The notes under the pieces are model-generated. The model was not told where the DNA came from, searched no databases, and saw only the letters and a list, made by a program, of their open reading frames with translations. Positions 15,038 through 23,654 of a stretch of DNA of 30,070 nt are shown piece after piece. Positions within the stretch are counted from its first letter, which is position 1, and every line of letters starts with the position of its first letter. Origin of the DNA: Dehalococcoidia bacterium UBA1141 (lineage in GTDB: Bacteria > Chloroflexota > Dehalococcoidia > Lucifugimonadales > UBA3495); NCBI GenBank assembly GCA_002311385.1, contig DCAE01000115.1:36827-66896 (forward strand). Direction: 5' to 3'. The position numbers and the translations under genes are program-made.

Positions 15038-16830
15038 CCAATCAGGTCTACTACCGCAAATGGCGACCGGGTAGCTTCGCCGAGTTGGTGGGGCAAGAGC
15101 ACATCGCCACAACCCTGCGCCAATCTGTGAAACAAGGACGGGTTTCTCATTCATACCTGTTCTGCGGCCCCCGGGGAACGGGCAAGACCACCACGGCCCG
15201 GATTATCGCCAAAGCAGTCAACTGCCTGGACCTCCAGGACGGCGACCCCTGCAATGCCTGTGTCAACTGCGTGCAGTCCAACGAAGGCCGCTTCATGGAT
15301 ATCATCGAGTTGGATGCTGCCAGCAACCGGGGCATAGACGAAATCAGGGACATACGCGAGAAAGTGAATTTCGCCCCGGTGCAGGGTGGGCGCAAAGTGT
15401 ACATCATAGACGAAGCCCACATGCTCACCGACGCAGCTTCCAATGCCTTCCTCAAGACACTGGAAGAACCCCCGCCCCACGTGATATTCGTGCTCTGCAC
15501 CACGGAATCACATAAGATTCTGCCGACGATAATTTCCCGTTGCCAGAGATTCGATTTCCGGCGTATACCGTCGGATTTGATATACCAACAGCTCTCCGAG
15601 ATTGTGGACGCCGAAGGCGACACGGTGGAGCCGGAAGCTCTGCGCTTAATCTCCCGCTACGCTGCGGGCAGCCTTCGGGATGCTCAGAACCTGCTGGAAC
15701 AGTTGACGGTATCTTATGGCGACGGCGTGGCCTTGCATCACGTTGAAGACATGCTGGGCTTGGGCCACGGAGACCAGTGGCTGGAGTTGGTCAAGTACTT
15801 GCTGATGGGCAACACTTCAGCCTCGTTGGCTGCGGTCAACCAGGCATCCTGGGACGGCACCGATTTGCGACAGCTTCACAGGCAGACACTGGAGTTGCTG
15901 CGGGCAGTGTTGCTGATTCAGTGGGATTCCGGCCAAACCTTGGACATTCCCGAACACGTCGCCAGTCAGCTACAGGAACTGGTGACCCACCTGCCCTCTT
16001 GGCGAGTCGTAAAGGCGGTGAAGCGCTGGGGCGAAGTGAACATGCGCTACGATTTCCCGTCCACGTTGCCATTGGAATTGGCTGTGGTGGAGATTTGTGA
16101 AGATCAAGGACAAACTGCGCCTGTAGCCGCTACGCAGACAGCGCAGCCAGCAACTCCGCCAATTCCTCAGGCGAAACCGGCTGCCCAGTCGAAACCGGCT
16201 ACCAGAGAGAATCCGCCGAAGTCGCCGCCTGTACCCACCGCCCCGGCTGCAACCCCGCCTGTGACTGAAATCGAACCGGCCGACATCGCTCCTGAGATTT
16301 CCAAGCCTGAGCCAGCGATTTCTGAGCAATCGATTCCTGACCAATCGGAGAGTGGCACGCCTGACTGGGCTGAGGCGCCATCCTCCGATCCTGCGTCCGT
16401 GCCAATCCGCGATCCCGCCCCGGTTCCGGTCGAGGCCGAACCTGCCCCATCGACTGCCAGCGAGTATGCGGTTGCTTGGGCGGCCACCGTAAAGACCCTA
16501 TCGCGCCACAAAGGGAAGAAATACAACCTGGGTGCCCTGCTCAGGGGTTGCAAAGCCGAAAGTATTTCCCTGGATGCCAACACATTGGTGCTGCCGTTCA
16601 CCCACGTGACCAACATGGAACGTATGCAAGAAGAGATGGACGACCCCACAGCGAGAGGGCTAGTCACTCAGGTGATAAGCGAGTGCTTCGGCCAATCATA
16701 CGACCTGAAGATAACTTTGGCCGAGGACAATGGATCGAGTGGAGCCAACCCCAAGGCGTCACAAACGAGCCCCTTAGTGCGGGCGGCAATGGGAATGGGC
16801 GCCAGAATCCTAGAGGAGGTTCCAGAATGA
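15034..16830 (+). CDS. dnaX: DNA polymerase III subunit gamma/tau
   Basis: DnaX is the ATPase core of the clamp loader, which places the sliding clamp on primed DNA at the replication fork. The 598-aa protein has the canonical start YYRKWRPGSFAELVGQEH, the Walker A motif GPRGTGKT (45-52), a zinc-binding set (Cys64, Cys73, Cys76, Cys79), the Walker B motif IIDEAH (124-129) and the SRC motif (168-170) with its arginine finger. A Pro/Ala-rich linker spans about residues 365-470, followed by a compact C-terminal domain. I see no A-rich slippery site like the E. coli one, so a gamma form made by frameshifting is not indicated. The start overlaps the ybeY stop and the stop overlaps the ybaB start, both as ATGA. 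Confidence 0.97.
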   Translation: MTNQVYYRKWRPGSFAELVGQEHIATTLRQSVKQGRVSHSYLFCGPRGTGKTTTARIIAKAVNCLDLQDGDPCNACVNCVQSNEGRFMDIIELDAASNRGIDEIRDIREKVNFAPVQGGRKVYIIDEAHMLTDAASNAFLKTLEEPPPHVIFVLCTTESHKILPTIISRCQRFDFRRIPSDLIYQQLSEIVDAEGDTVEPEALRLISRYAAGSLRDAQNLLEQLTVSYGDGVALHHVEDMLGLGHGDQWLELVKYLLMGNTSASLAAVNQASWDGTDLRQLHRQTLELLRAVLLIQWDSGQTLDIPEHVASQLQELVTHLPSWRVVKAVKRWGEVNMRYDFPSTLPLELAVVEICEDQGQTAPVAATQTAQPATPPIPQAKPAAQSKPATRENPPKSPPVPTAPAATPPVTEIEPADIAPEISKPEPAISEQSIPDQSESGTPDWAEAPSSDPASVPIRDPAPVPVEAEPAPSTASEYAVAWAATVKTLSRHKGKKYNLGALLRGCKAESISLDANTLVLPFTHVTNMERMQEEMDDPTARGLVTQVISECFGQSYDLKITLAEDNGSSGANPKASQTSPLVRAAMGMGARILEEVPE

Positions 16831-17123
16831 ACCGAAACATGATGCGTCAGGCTCAAAAGCAGCTTGCCCAGCTCCAGAAAATACAAGAGGAACTGGAGAC
16901 CCTCATAGTAGAGGGCACCGCCGGAGGCGGTGTGGTGAAGATAACAATGTCCGGCAAACAAGTGGTCGACTCGGTTACCATCGACCCTGAAGCCGCTGAA
17001 GACATAGACATGCTCCAAGACTTGGTGGCTGTTGCCATAAACGATGCCTTCACCAAGGCACAAGAAGTGGCTGCCGAAAAAATGGGCCCCCTCACCGGCG
17101 GCCTCAAGGGCCTCGGGTTTTAG
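16827..17123 (+). CDS. ybaB: YbaB/EbfC family nucleoid-associated protein
   Basis: This 98-aa protein belongs to the YbaB/EbfC family, small dimeric DNA-binding proteins associated with the nucleoid. It begins with the Met/Gln-rich helix MNRNMMRQAQKQLAQLQK and has the central motif VEGTAGGGVVKITMSGKQ followed by VTIDPEA, both typical. The end, PLTGGLKGLGF, resembles the glycine-rich end of the family. The ATG at 16827 overlaps the dnaX stop codon by four bases and has GAGGAGGT six bases upstream. The dnaX-ybaB-recR order is widely conserved in bacteria and supports the assignment. A longer frame open from 16476 lies inside dnaX and is not a gene. Confidence 0.95.
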   Translation: MNRNMMRQAQKQLAQLQKIQEELETLIVEGTAGGGVVKITMSGKQVVDSVTIDPEAAEDIDMLQDLVAVAINDAFTKAQEVAAEKMGPLTGGLKGLGF

Positions 17124-17144
17124 GGATTCGGCTGAATCACCAGC

Positions 17145-17765
17145 GTGAGCATGACTAACGACCCGCTACCTTCAGCCGCGCCTTCCCTTGCCCGCTTGAT
17201 CCAGGAGTTGAACAAGCTTCCAGGCATCGGCCCCAAAAGCGCCCAGCGGCTCGCCTACTACATCATTCGCCTTCCCAAGGAAGAGGCCTTCGCCTTGGCG
17301 GACGCGGTCAATGCCGTAAAACACAATATCATCTTCTGCAACGGTTGCCAGAACCTCTCCGACGCCACTCCCTGCTCCATCTGCGCCGACCCCAGACGAA
17401 ACCAAGACTCCTTATGCGTGGTGGAAGACCCGTTGGACGTACTGGCTTTGGAGCGCACTCGTTGTTTCAGGGGCCTATACCACGTGCTCCACGGCGCTAT
17501 TTCGCCCATAAACGGTATCGGACCCGACCAGCTAAAACTCAAGGAACTTTTTGCCCGGCTTTCGGAGAACGATTTTTCCGAGATGGTCATCGCCACAAAC
17601 CCAACGCTGGAAGGCGAAGCTACTGCCATGTACATCCGAAGACACCTACCCAATAACACAATCAAGGTTACTCACTTGGCGAGAGGATTGCCCGTTGGCG
17701 GCTCTCTGGAGTACACCGACGACATGACTTTGAGCCGTGCGTTCCAAGGCAGGCAGGAACTCTGA
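17145..17765 (+). CDS. recR: Recombination protein RecR
   Basis: RecR works with RecO, and in some bacteria RecF, to load RecA on SSB-coated single-stranded DNA during gap repair. The 206-aa protein has the helix-hairpin-helix LNKLPGIGPKSAQRLAYYI, a zinc finger (Cys65, Cys68, Cys77, Cys80), a Toprim domain starting at LCVVEDPLDV with Glu94, and NPTLEGEATAMYI further on. The C-terminal THLARGLPVGGSLEYTDDMTLSRAF is also canonical. The start is either GTG at 17145 or ATG at 17151. The first adds two residues, and neither has a strong ribosome site. It lies 21 bases after ybaB and is followed by recO, so the two partners are probably made together. Confidence 0.97.
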   Translation: MSMTNDPLPSAAPSLARLIQELNKLPGIGPKSAQRLAYYIIRLPKEEAFALADAVNAVKHNIIFCNGCQNLSDATPCSICADPRRNQDSLCVVEDPLDVLALERTRCFRGLYHVLHGAISPINGIGPDQLKLKELFARLSENDFSEMVIATNPTLEGEATAMYIRRHLPNNTIKVTHLARGLPVGGSLEYTDDMTLSRAFQGRQEL

Positions 17766-17809
17766 CATGATTGCGAACCACGCATTCAGTAATTGGCTGG
17801 AGCTCTGAC

Positions 17810-18589
17810 ATGCCAGCCCCTAGGACCTACCGCTGCGAAGGGCTGACATTGAGGAAATCGACCCTGGGTGAAGCCGACCTCCTAATCACTTTTTTCACCA
17901 AGGAGCAAGGAAAAGTCAGGGCAGTGGCCAAAGGCGCCCGCCGGTCCACAAGCAAGTTGGTCGGTCACCTTGAGCCTTTGACCCAAGGCCGATTTTCCAT
18001 GTCCACGGGTAAAAGCCTGGATTACATCAACCAGGTTCAAATCATCAACAGCTTTTCCGAAATCAAGTCCGACTTGGCGGGTGTAACCAAAGGGCTTTAT
18101 GTGGCGGAATTGGTGGACGGATTCGGGGCAGAGGCCAACGCAAACCCGGCTTTGTTCAACCTGGCGGTGGACACGCTACAAGCGATTCAGAATTCTCCTG
18201 AATCGGAATGGCCGTTGAGATTCTTTGAGATACATCTTTTGGCCGTATCCGGTTTGATGCCCGAGCTTTACCGGTGCGTCGAATGCAATCAGGACCTATC
18301 TCCTGGGGAGCACCGGTTCAGCCCGTCACTGGGCGGCACCCTATGCTCGAATTGTCTCCCGGAAAATACCTACATCAGGCCACTGTCATTGCCGGCGCTT
18401 AAAGTGCTGCGCCTTATCCACCGGGGACCGATTGCCGAACTTATGCCGCTAAATGTAGACGACCACCTAGCGGAGGAGCTGAAATCTCTAACCGGCGGGA
18501 TTGTGAGCTACTGGCTAGAACGCGAAATTCGCTCAAAATCGTTTTTGGATCAGATGCAGCGCGAAACCCGCGGACAGGTATATACTTGA
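17810..18589 (+). CDS. recO: DNA repair protein RecO
   Basis: RecO binds single-stranded DNA and SSB and, with RecR, promotes RecA loading and strand annealing. The 259-aa protein has the N-terminal OB fold, starting YRCEGLTLRKSTLGEADLLI with the LITFFTKEQGKVRAVAKGARR strand set, then a helical middle. A zinc motif follows (Cys156, Cys159, Cys179, Cys182). I chose the ATG at 17810 because GGAG lies seven bases upstream and the protein begins as in relatives. A TTG at 17771 in the same frame would add 13 residues with no support. The words CTCTGACATG occur both at the recR end and before this start, a small duplication. Confidence 0.93.
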   Translation: MPAPRTYRCEGLTLRKSTLGEADLLITFFTKEQGKVRAVAKGARRSTSKLVGHLEPLTQGRFSMSTGKSLDYINQVQIINSFSEIKSDLAGVTKGLYVAELVDGFGAEANANPALFNLAVDTLQAIQNSPESEWPLRFFEIHLLAVSGLMPELYRCVECNQDLSPGEHRFSPSLGGTLCSNCLPENTYIRPLSLPALKVLRLIHRGPIAELMPLNVDDHLAEELKSLTGGIVSYWLEREIRSKSFLDQMQRETRGQVYT

Positions 18590-18615
18590 TGCCGGAATTA
18601 GTTGGCATTACCGCG

Positions 18616-18657
18616 ACTCTAATACGTCACTCTAATGCATATTTCTCAGATTAGAGT
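18616..18657. repeat. ACTCTAAT repeats and hairpin after recO
   Basis: ACTCTAAT occurs at 18616-18623 and again at 18629-18636. The second copy can pair perfectly with ATTAGAGT (18650-18657) over a 13-base loop. A T-rich stretch (CCCTTTATTTAAG) follows, so this could end recO transcripts. The evidence is weak. Confidence 0.45.
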
Positions 18658-18717
18658 CCCTTTATTTAAGCAATCATCTTGCGGTTTACCGCTCGTTCAA
18701 ACACGAAAGAGGAACAC

Positions 18718-20307
18718 TTGTTTAGCAAAGTATTGATAGCCAACCGGGGCGAAATCGCCTGCCGGATTATTCGCACCTGTCAACGGATGGGAATCAAGAC
18801 CGTAGCCGTTTACTCCACGGCAGATAAAAACGCTCTGCACGTCAAGATGGCCGATGAAGCCTACTTTTTGGGCGAGTCAGACCCTCAAGAAAGTTACCTA
18901 AGCTGCTCCAAAATTCTGGACGTGGCCAAGAAGAGCGGCGCCGATGCTGTCCATCCAGGCTACGGGTTTCTCTCGGAAAACCCCGACTGCGCTCGGCAGT
19001 ATCAGGATGCTGGCATAAAGTTTATCGGCCCAACCCCCGAAGTTATAGAAAACATGGGCGACAAACTTCGGGCACGCTGTCTGGCGCGGAAAGCAGGTCT
19101 GCCTATATTGCCCGGAACCGACGATGCCGTACAAGACGACCAAGCCATTGACCGAGCCTGGAAACTTGGATTCCCTCTCATGGTCAAAGCTGCGGAAGGC
19201 GGCGGCGGAATCGGCATCCACATTATCGAATCCATCGAAGAACTGGTCCCCATCATCGAGCGCACTCGCAAGATGGCCAGCCACGCCTTCGGTAGCAGCA
19301 AACTTTACTTCGAGCGCTACCTAAAGAATGCTAGCCACATAGAAGTGCAACTTATGGGCGATGAGCACGGAAACTTGATCCATCTTTTCGAACGGGACTG
19401 CTCCGTCCAACGAAGGAATCAAAAACTCATAGAGGAATCCCCAGCCGTCAAGCTAACCCCCAAGCTACGAAAACGATTGTGCAATCTGGCTGTGAAATTA
19501 GGGCGTAAAATCGGCTACACCAACGCTGGCACCGTCGAATTTCTGGTATCCGCCGACGGACAGGTCTACTTCCTGGAAATGAACACGCGGCTACAGGTAG
19601 AGCACGGTGTAACAGAGCTAACGACCGGCGTTGATGTAGTGGAGTTGCAACTGAGGATAGCGGCCGGAGAACGTCTCCCCGTCGAGCAGAAGGATATACA
19701 CCCCCGGGGTCACGCCATAGAGGTCCGAATTTACCCGGAAGACCCTGAGACCTTTTTGCCAGACGCTGGGACTGTCACCGAGCTTAACCAACCCACTGGA
19801 GAGCATATCCGCATCGACAGCGCACTGTACCAAGGCTATCAGGTAGCCTTAGAGTACGAGCCGCTATTGGCCAAGGTGATGGTTTGGGGTGAGAACCGGG
19901 AAGAAGCGATAAAGCGAATGTCCCGGGTCCTGCTGGCTTTTCGTTTAGAGGGCGTAAAGTGTAATATACCCTTGATGCGGGATATATTAGCCACCAAAGA
20001 GTACACCGGCAGCGTTTACCATACCGGCTCAGTGCCTCTGTGGTTGGAAGAGCGAAAACAAAGGCACAACCAATGGTCGGCCAACGGCAAGTCCGCAAAC
20101 GGTGCCTCTAACAACGGCGTTCACTCAACCAACGGCCAACGCAAATCGGATAAAGAAAAGGCTGCAGCCATCGGGGTTGCCATGGCCTTTGCGCTGCAGG
20201 CAACTCAGAACTCGGGTTCTGCTGCCCCCCTCGTCAGCCCTTGGCGAATTTATGGTCGCAGAGAACAACTTCTATCCCGCTCTATGGGGAATAGAGGTTG
20301 GCGCTAA
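18718..20307 (+). CDS. Biotin carboxylase subunit of a biotin-dependent carboxylase
   Basis: This 529-aa protein is a biotin carboxylase of the AccC/PccA type, which carboxylates biotin with ATP and bicarbonate. It starts with the canonical FSKVLIANRGEIACRII, has the VHPGYGFLSENP motif, a glycine-rich ATP loop (KAAEGGGGIGIHI, with Ile where Arg is common), ERDCSVQRRNQKLIEE, and the catalytic FLEMNTRLQVEHGVTE. The core ends near residue 445. The last 70 or so residues are an Asn/Ser/Gly-rich linker and a helix, without a biotin domain. I chose the TTG at 18718 with AAAGAGGA upstream, because it gives the family N terminus. The biotin carrier gene overlaps its end by 10 bases. No carboxyltransferase gene is in the window, so acetyl-, propionyl- or pyruvate-carboxylase cannot be told apart. 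Confidence 0.93.
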   Translation: MFSKVLIANRGEIACRIIRTCQRMGIKTVAVYSTADKNALHVKMADEAYFLGESDPQESYLSCSKILDVAKKSGADAVHPGYGFLSENPDCARQYQDAGIKFIGPTPEVIENMGDKLRARCLARKAGLPILPGTDDAVQDDQAIDRAWKLGFPLMVKAAEGGGGIGIHIIESIEELVPIIERTRKMASHAFGSSKLYFERYLKNASHIEVQLMGDEHGNLIHLFERDCSVQRRNQKLIEESPAVKLTPKLRKRLCNLAVKLGRKIGYTNAGTVEFLVSADGQVYFLEMNTRLQVEHGVTELTTGVDVVELQLRIAAGERLPVEQKDIHPRGHAIEVRIYPEDPETFLPDAGTVTELNQPTGEHIRIDSALYQGYQVALEYEPLLAKVMVWGENREEAIKRMSRVLLAFRLEGVKCNIPLMRDILATKEYTGSVYHTGSVPLWLEERKQRHNQWSANGKSANGASNNGVHSTNGQRKSDKEKAAAIGVAMAFALQATQNSGSAAPLVSPWRIYGRREQLLSRSMGNRGWR

Positions 20308-20741
20308 CAAACCTGCGGATAAAGGTCGGTGACAACTGGTACACCGTCCAAATTGGCGACCTCACCCAATCACCAGTCCAAGTTACCGTTGAGGGAGAAA
20401 CCTTCGAGGTGGAGGTAGAGGGGCTATCCCCACCACCAGCCCCCACTCGCCGGGGCCGCTCCCGCTCCCGCCAGACCCAGATAGAAGCTCCCACCGCTCA
20501 GAGCCAGTCCTCGGCAGCAAATTACTCCGACGATATACTCCGTTCGCCCATGCCCGGCCGGGTCATTTCTATCTTGGTCCGTCCTGGGGATAGTGTCTCC
20601 GCCGGCGACGAAGTCTGCGTTGTAGAAGCAATGAAGATGGAGCAGAGCATTCGCGCTCACCGGGACGGTGTGGTGAAAACGATTTTCGTGCAGCCCATGG
20701 ACCCGGTCAAAGCCGACGACCCGCTGATTGAGCTGGAATAG
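20298..20741 (+). CDS. Biotin carboxyl carrier protein
   Basis: This 147-aa protein carries the biotin that shuttles carboxyl groups. The C-terminal biotinyl domain begins at LRSPMPGRVISILVRPGDSV, and the biotin is attached at Lys113 in VVEAMKMEQ. The N-terminal 45 residues form a beta-rich segment like those in stand-alone carriers of propionyl-CoA or pyruvate carboxylases, joined by a basic and Pro/Ala-rich linker. The start appears to be a TTG at 20298, overlapping the biotin carboxylase stop. GAGG touches the start, but GGGGA lies at better spacing. A CTG at 20313 is another possibility. The tight overlap means the two products form one enzyme. The third component is not seen nearby. Confidence 0.92.
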   Translation: MALTNLRIKVGDNWYTVQIGDLTQSPVQVTVEGETFEVEVEGLSPPPAPTRRGRSRSRQTQIEAPTAQSQSSAANYSDDILRSPMPGRVISILVRPGDSVSAGDEVCVVEAMKMEQSIRAHRDGVVKTIFVQPMDPVKADDPLIELE

Positions 20742-20825
20742 CCTGTCAGGCAATCTCCACCAATTGGTTCGATGCCGAGTTTCGGTCGTCGAATTCAACT
20801 TCTGTTTGCCATGAGGAGATAATCG

Positions 20826-21758
20826 ATGCGAATTGGATTGATGCACGGCGCTAGACGTGAACCGTTCACCTTGGGTGAAGCCGTGGAACTGGCTGTAAGA
20901 GCAGAATCTGATGGATTCGACTCTGTTTGGTTCCCTCAACTCCCTACGTTCGGCCCCGATGCTTTAACGGTGATTGCGCTTGCCGGAGCCCAAACGGAGC
21001 GAATCCAGCTCGGGACCGCCGTCCTCCCGACATTCCCAACCCATCCGCTTACAATGGCCAAGCAAGCTCTGACGACTCAGGCGGCCTGTGGTGGCAGGTT
21101 TACCTTGGGGCTTGGCTTATCTCACAAGCCCATGATCGAAGATGTCATGGGACTCTCATACGATAACCCAGCACGACACATGCGGGAGTACCTGGAGGTC
21201 ACCAGGTCTCTAATTGATGACCATACAGTCGATTTTCAGGGACAAGAATTTCAGGTCAAGGCTGACCTCACAATTAATGGAGCATTACCGGTGCCCATTG
21301 TGATTGCCGCTTTAGCGCCTAGAATGTTGCGGATGGCGGGCGAGATTGCTGACGGCACAGCAACGTGGATGGCTGGAGTGAGAACAATAGGCGACCACAT
21401 CGCTCCCCGGATAAATTCCGCCGCCCAGTCAGTCGGCAGAACTGACCCGCGAGTGGTTGTTGGACTGCCGGTTGCGGTGACCGACGATCCCAATGGGGCA
21501 CGGGACGCCGCTGCTCATGTGTTTGAACGTTATGGCCAACTAATCAACTACCGCAGGCTTTTGGACATCGAAGGCGTAGAGGGGCCTTCCGAAGTGGCGG
21601 TGATTGGCAACGAATCCCAGGTGGAACAGCAACTCAGAGCTTTCGCCAGCGCAGGAGCGACTGAGTTTATTGCATCAGTTCTGCCAGTGGATGGAGAGAG
21701 CGATGAATCTATCGACCGGACAAAGAGGCTGTTGAGTAGCTTGGTGGGCAAAATTTAA
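20826..21758 (+). CDS. LLM-class flavin/F420-dependent oxidoreductase
   Basis: This 310-aa protein belongs to the luciferase-like monooxygenase class, with an (alpha/beta)8 barrel. Typical parts are the start RIGLMHGARREPFTLGEAVELA, DGFDSVWFPQ near residue 40, the LGTAVLPTFPTHPLTMAKQA segment, RFTLGLGLSH and the later PIVIAALAPRMLRMAGEIADG. The pattern resembles F420-dependent members more than FMN-dependent monooxygenases, but that is inference. GAGGAGAT lies seven bases before the ATG. F420 use would fit some Chloroflexota. It is convergent with the RACE gene downstream, with a 51-base gap that holds small weak hairpins. Confidence 0.88.
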   Translation: MRIGLMHGARREPFTLGEAVELAVRAESDGFDSVWFPQLPTFGPDALTVIALAGAQTERIQLGTAVLPTFPTHPLTMAKQALTTQAACGGRFTLGLGLSHKPMIEDVMGLSYDNPARHMREYLEVTRSLIDDHTVDFQGQEFQVKADLTINGALPVPIVIAALAPRMLRMAGEIADGTATWMAGVRTIGDHIAPRINSAAQSVGRTDPRVVVGLPVAVTDDPNGARDAAAHVFERYGQLINYRRLLDIEGVEGPSEVAVIGNESQVEQQLRAFASAGATEFIASVLPVDGESDESIDRTKRLLSSLVGKI

Positions 21759-21809
21759 CAGAGCCTGAGCCTAACAAGGCTAAAGAGTTTGGGAATCTGA
21801 CACTATTCC

Positions 21810-23465
21810 CTAGCTCAAGTCCAAGTCCATGGGCTTGAACATACAGCCCTCGACGAAGATATCAAAGAAGTCTGGCGTAGTCTCCAGTTCGATGTGCTCA
21901 ATCTTGGGAGCCATCGCTTCGGCCTTCCGCCTCATATCTCCTGAAGTCAGCATCAGTGTGGCGCCCTCAAGAGCAGCGTTGCCCACCTTCACTATCTTAT
22001 CCTCGGGGACATTGGCGATAAATCCAATCTCCAACGCGCTGGAGACGTTGACATAGTTGGCGAATCCTCCAGCCAAATAGAGTTTGCTCAGCCGGCCAAT
22101 CGCCACACCATAGCGCCGCAAAGCGATGTACTGCCCGGAATAATTGGCCGCTTTGGCTTGAGCAAGGGCGCTGATGTCGGCTCGGGAGAGAGCCATGTTC
22201 ATCTCCGGCGCAAAGCAGAACTCGCTGCTCCCGTCTTGGAACACTCCCAGCGGGTTCATCATTCCCGCAAGCCTCAATTCGGCCAAAAGGTCCACCAAGC
22301 CGGAGCCGCAGATGCCCTCGGGCTCACCGCCGCCGATGGTCTCGTATTGAGCTTGTCCTTCCTGTATGGTCAACGACTCGATTGCCCCGTCGTAGCCAGG
22401 CATGCCATGAGATATCTGCCCGCCTTCAAAAGCCGGGCCTGCGGGGCAAGAGGCGGCCATCATCCGGTGCACGTTGCCTACCACCACCTCTGTGTTGGTG
22501 CCCACATCGACCAACATGGCGAATTCATCTTCATCATCCACACCCACCTCATCCATGGCCACTGCCAACAGACCCGCAGCAGTATCGGCACCGACGTGAC
22601 AGCCTATCAGCGGCCCTCCGTAGACATTAGCCGCCGGGAACACCCTTATCCCCAGGGCCTTTGCGCTTACGTTCAGACTGGTGGCATTGCGCAGGCCGGA
22701 CAGGGTTTCCAACTCTGTCACCGACATATAGGGTTTTTCGCCGATGGGTTGGACATCCACGCCGAAGAAAATATCCCTCATGGTCGAGTTTCCCACCACC
22801 ACCACCTCATAAATCAATCGGCGGTGAAATCGCAACCGCCTCGCCATCTCGCCTATCTCAAAATTCACCGAGGAAACCATGACTTGCTGCAGTTCACCGT
22901 GGAATTCCCCACCGTCGTAGGCGATGCGGTTCATGATGTCGCTGCCGCCAAACCGCTGTGGGTTCTCAAATGACGCAGTGTCCTGTATATCTCCTGTCTC
23001 CAGGTCAACCAAGTTCATCACCACAGTGGTGGTGCCTGCATCGACGGCCAGTCCAAATATGCTCCCTCTATATTTGTCTATGCGCCTTTCTTGGCAATCC
23101 TCCAGTGGCTGAAAATACACGTTATCGCCCTTGCGATAGGTCAGTGGTTGCAACGGCACGGAGCGGCGCACCGAATGGGTGAGGATTCGGGGCTGCCGCC
23201 GCAAGATCGCAAATTCTATGTCTTGGTCAGGAGTGGTGACCGCAGCTTGGCAGGCCAGGCGGTAGGAGTCTCGCAAGAACCTTTCGGAAGGGGTTTTGTC
23301 CGACAACCCTTCCATTCCCCGGCGGACATCTACGATGCACTCGTGGCATTCGCCGTTCCGCCGGCAGGAAGTGGGAACACGTACTTTGAGCTGGTCAGCA
23401 TATTCGAACAAGGTTTTGCCAGCCGCAAGTTCAAGCTGATGGCCTTGGTAATGAAGGGGAGACAT
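21810..23465 (-). CDS. RACE-type reductive activator of corrinoid proteins (2Fe-2S, ASKHA/DUF4445)
   Basis: This 551-aa protein resembles the reductive activators of corrinoid-dependent methyltransferases (RACE, RamA-like in function), which use ATP and an electron donor to bring inactive Co(II) back to Co(I). The N-terminal ferredoxin-like domain has Cys34, Cys40, Cys43 and Cys72, in the C-x5-C-x2-C pattern with a distant fourth cysteine that holds a 2Fe-2S cluster. From about residue 135 the ASKHA-type ATPase domain follows, with VDAGTTTVVMNLVD, VDVGTNTEVVVG and the late AGGFANYVN motif. The length is typical. The ATG at 23465 has no good ribosome site. It is the last gene of the minus-strand corrinoid locus, and a MITE-like element separates it from the gene before. 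Confidence 0.92.
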   Translation of the reverse strand: MSPLHYQGHQLELAAGKTLFEYADQLKVRVPTSCRRNGECHECIVDVRRGMEGLSDKTPSERFLRDSYRLACQAAVTTPDQDIEFAILRRQPRILTHSVRRSVPLQPLTYRKGDNVYFQPLEDCQERRIDKYRGSIFGLAVDAGTTTVVMNLVDLETGDIQDTASFENPQRFGGSDIMNRIAYDGGEFHGELQQVMVSSVNFEIGEMARRLRFHRRLIYEVVVVGNSTMRDIFFGVDVQPIGEKPYMSVTELETLSGLRNATSLNVSAKALGIRVFPAANVYGGPLIGCHVGADTAAGLLAVAMDEVGVDDEDEFAMLVDVGTNTEVVVGNVHRMMAASCPAGPAFEGGQISHGMPGYDGAIESLTIQEGQAQYETIGGGEPEGICGSGLVDLLAELRLAGMMNPLGVFQDGSSEFCFAPEMNMALSRADISALAQAKAANYSGQYIALRRYGVAIGRLSKLYLAGGFANYVNVSSALEIGFIANVPEDKIVKVGNAALEGATLMLTSGDMRRKAEAMAPKIEHIELETTPDFFDIFVEGCMFKPMDLDLS

Positions 23466-23505
23466 GGAGCTATTTTAGCAGGCGCAAGTTCAGCGAGAAC
23501 AAGCG

Positions 23506-23593
23506 TTGCCCCACAACTGTCATTCTGAGGAGCGTAGCGACGAAGAATCTTCTGCCGCAGACGTAATGATTCTTCGCTTCACTCAGAATGACA
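23506..23593. repeat. MITE-like palindromic repeat, copy 2, inside the corrinoid locus
   Basis: TGTCATTCTGAG (23518-23529) and CTCAGAATGACA (23582-23593) are perfect inverted repeats. An inner stem, CGAAGAATC (23541-23549), pairs with GATTCTTCG (23568-23576). The left flank TTGCCCCACAACTGTCATTC matches the copy at 7121. It lies in the 189-base gap between the small four-cysteine gene and the RACE gene. Confidence 0.88.
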
Positions 23594-23654
23594 TTGTTAT
23601 TAACACGATTATGGGAAAGGTGTAAAGATTGGGGCGAGAGGAAACTTTGTGAGG

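Noticed and set aside
16476..17123. A 215-aa frame covering ybaB with a long N-terminal extension
   Set aside because: The extension is the second frame of dnaX. The true ybaB start is the ATG at 16827 with a strong ribosome site.
22158..22973. A 271-aa open frame on the plus strand
   Set aside because: It lies opposite the RACE gene, whose cysteine and ATPase motifs are convincing. The translation is low in complexity and His-rich.
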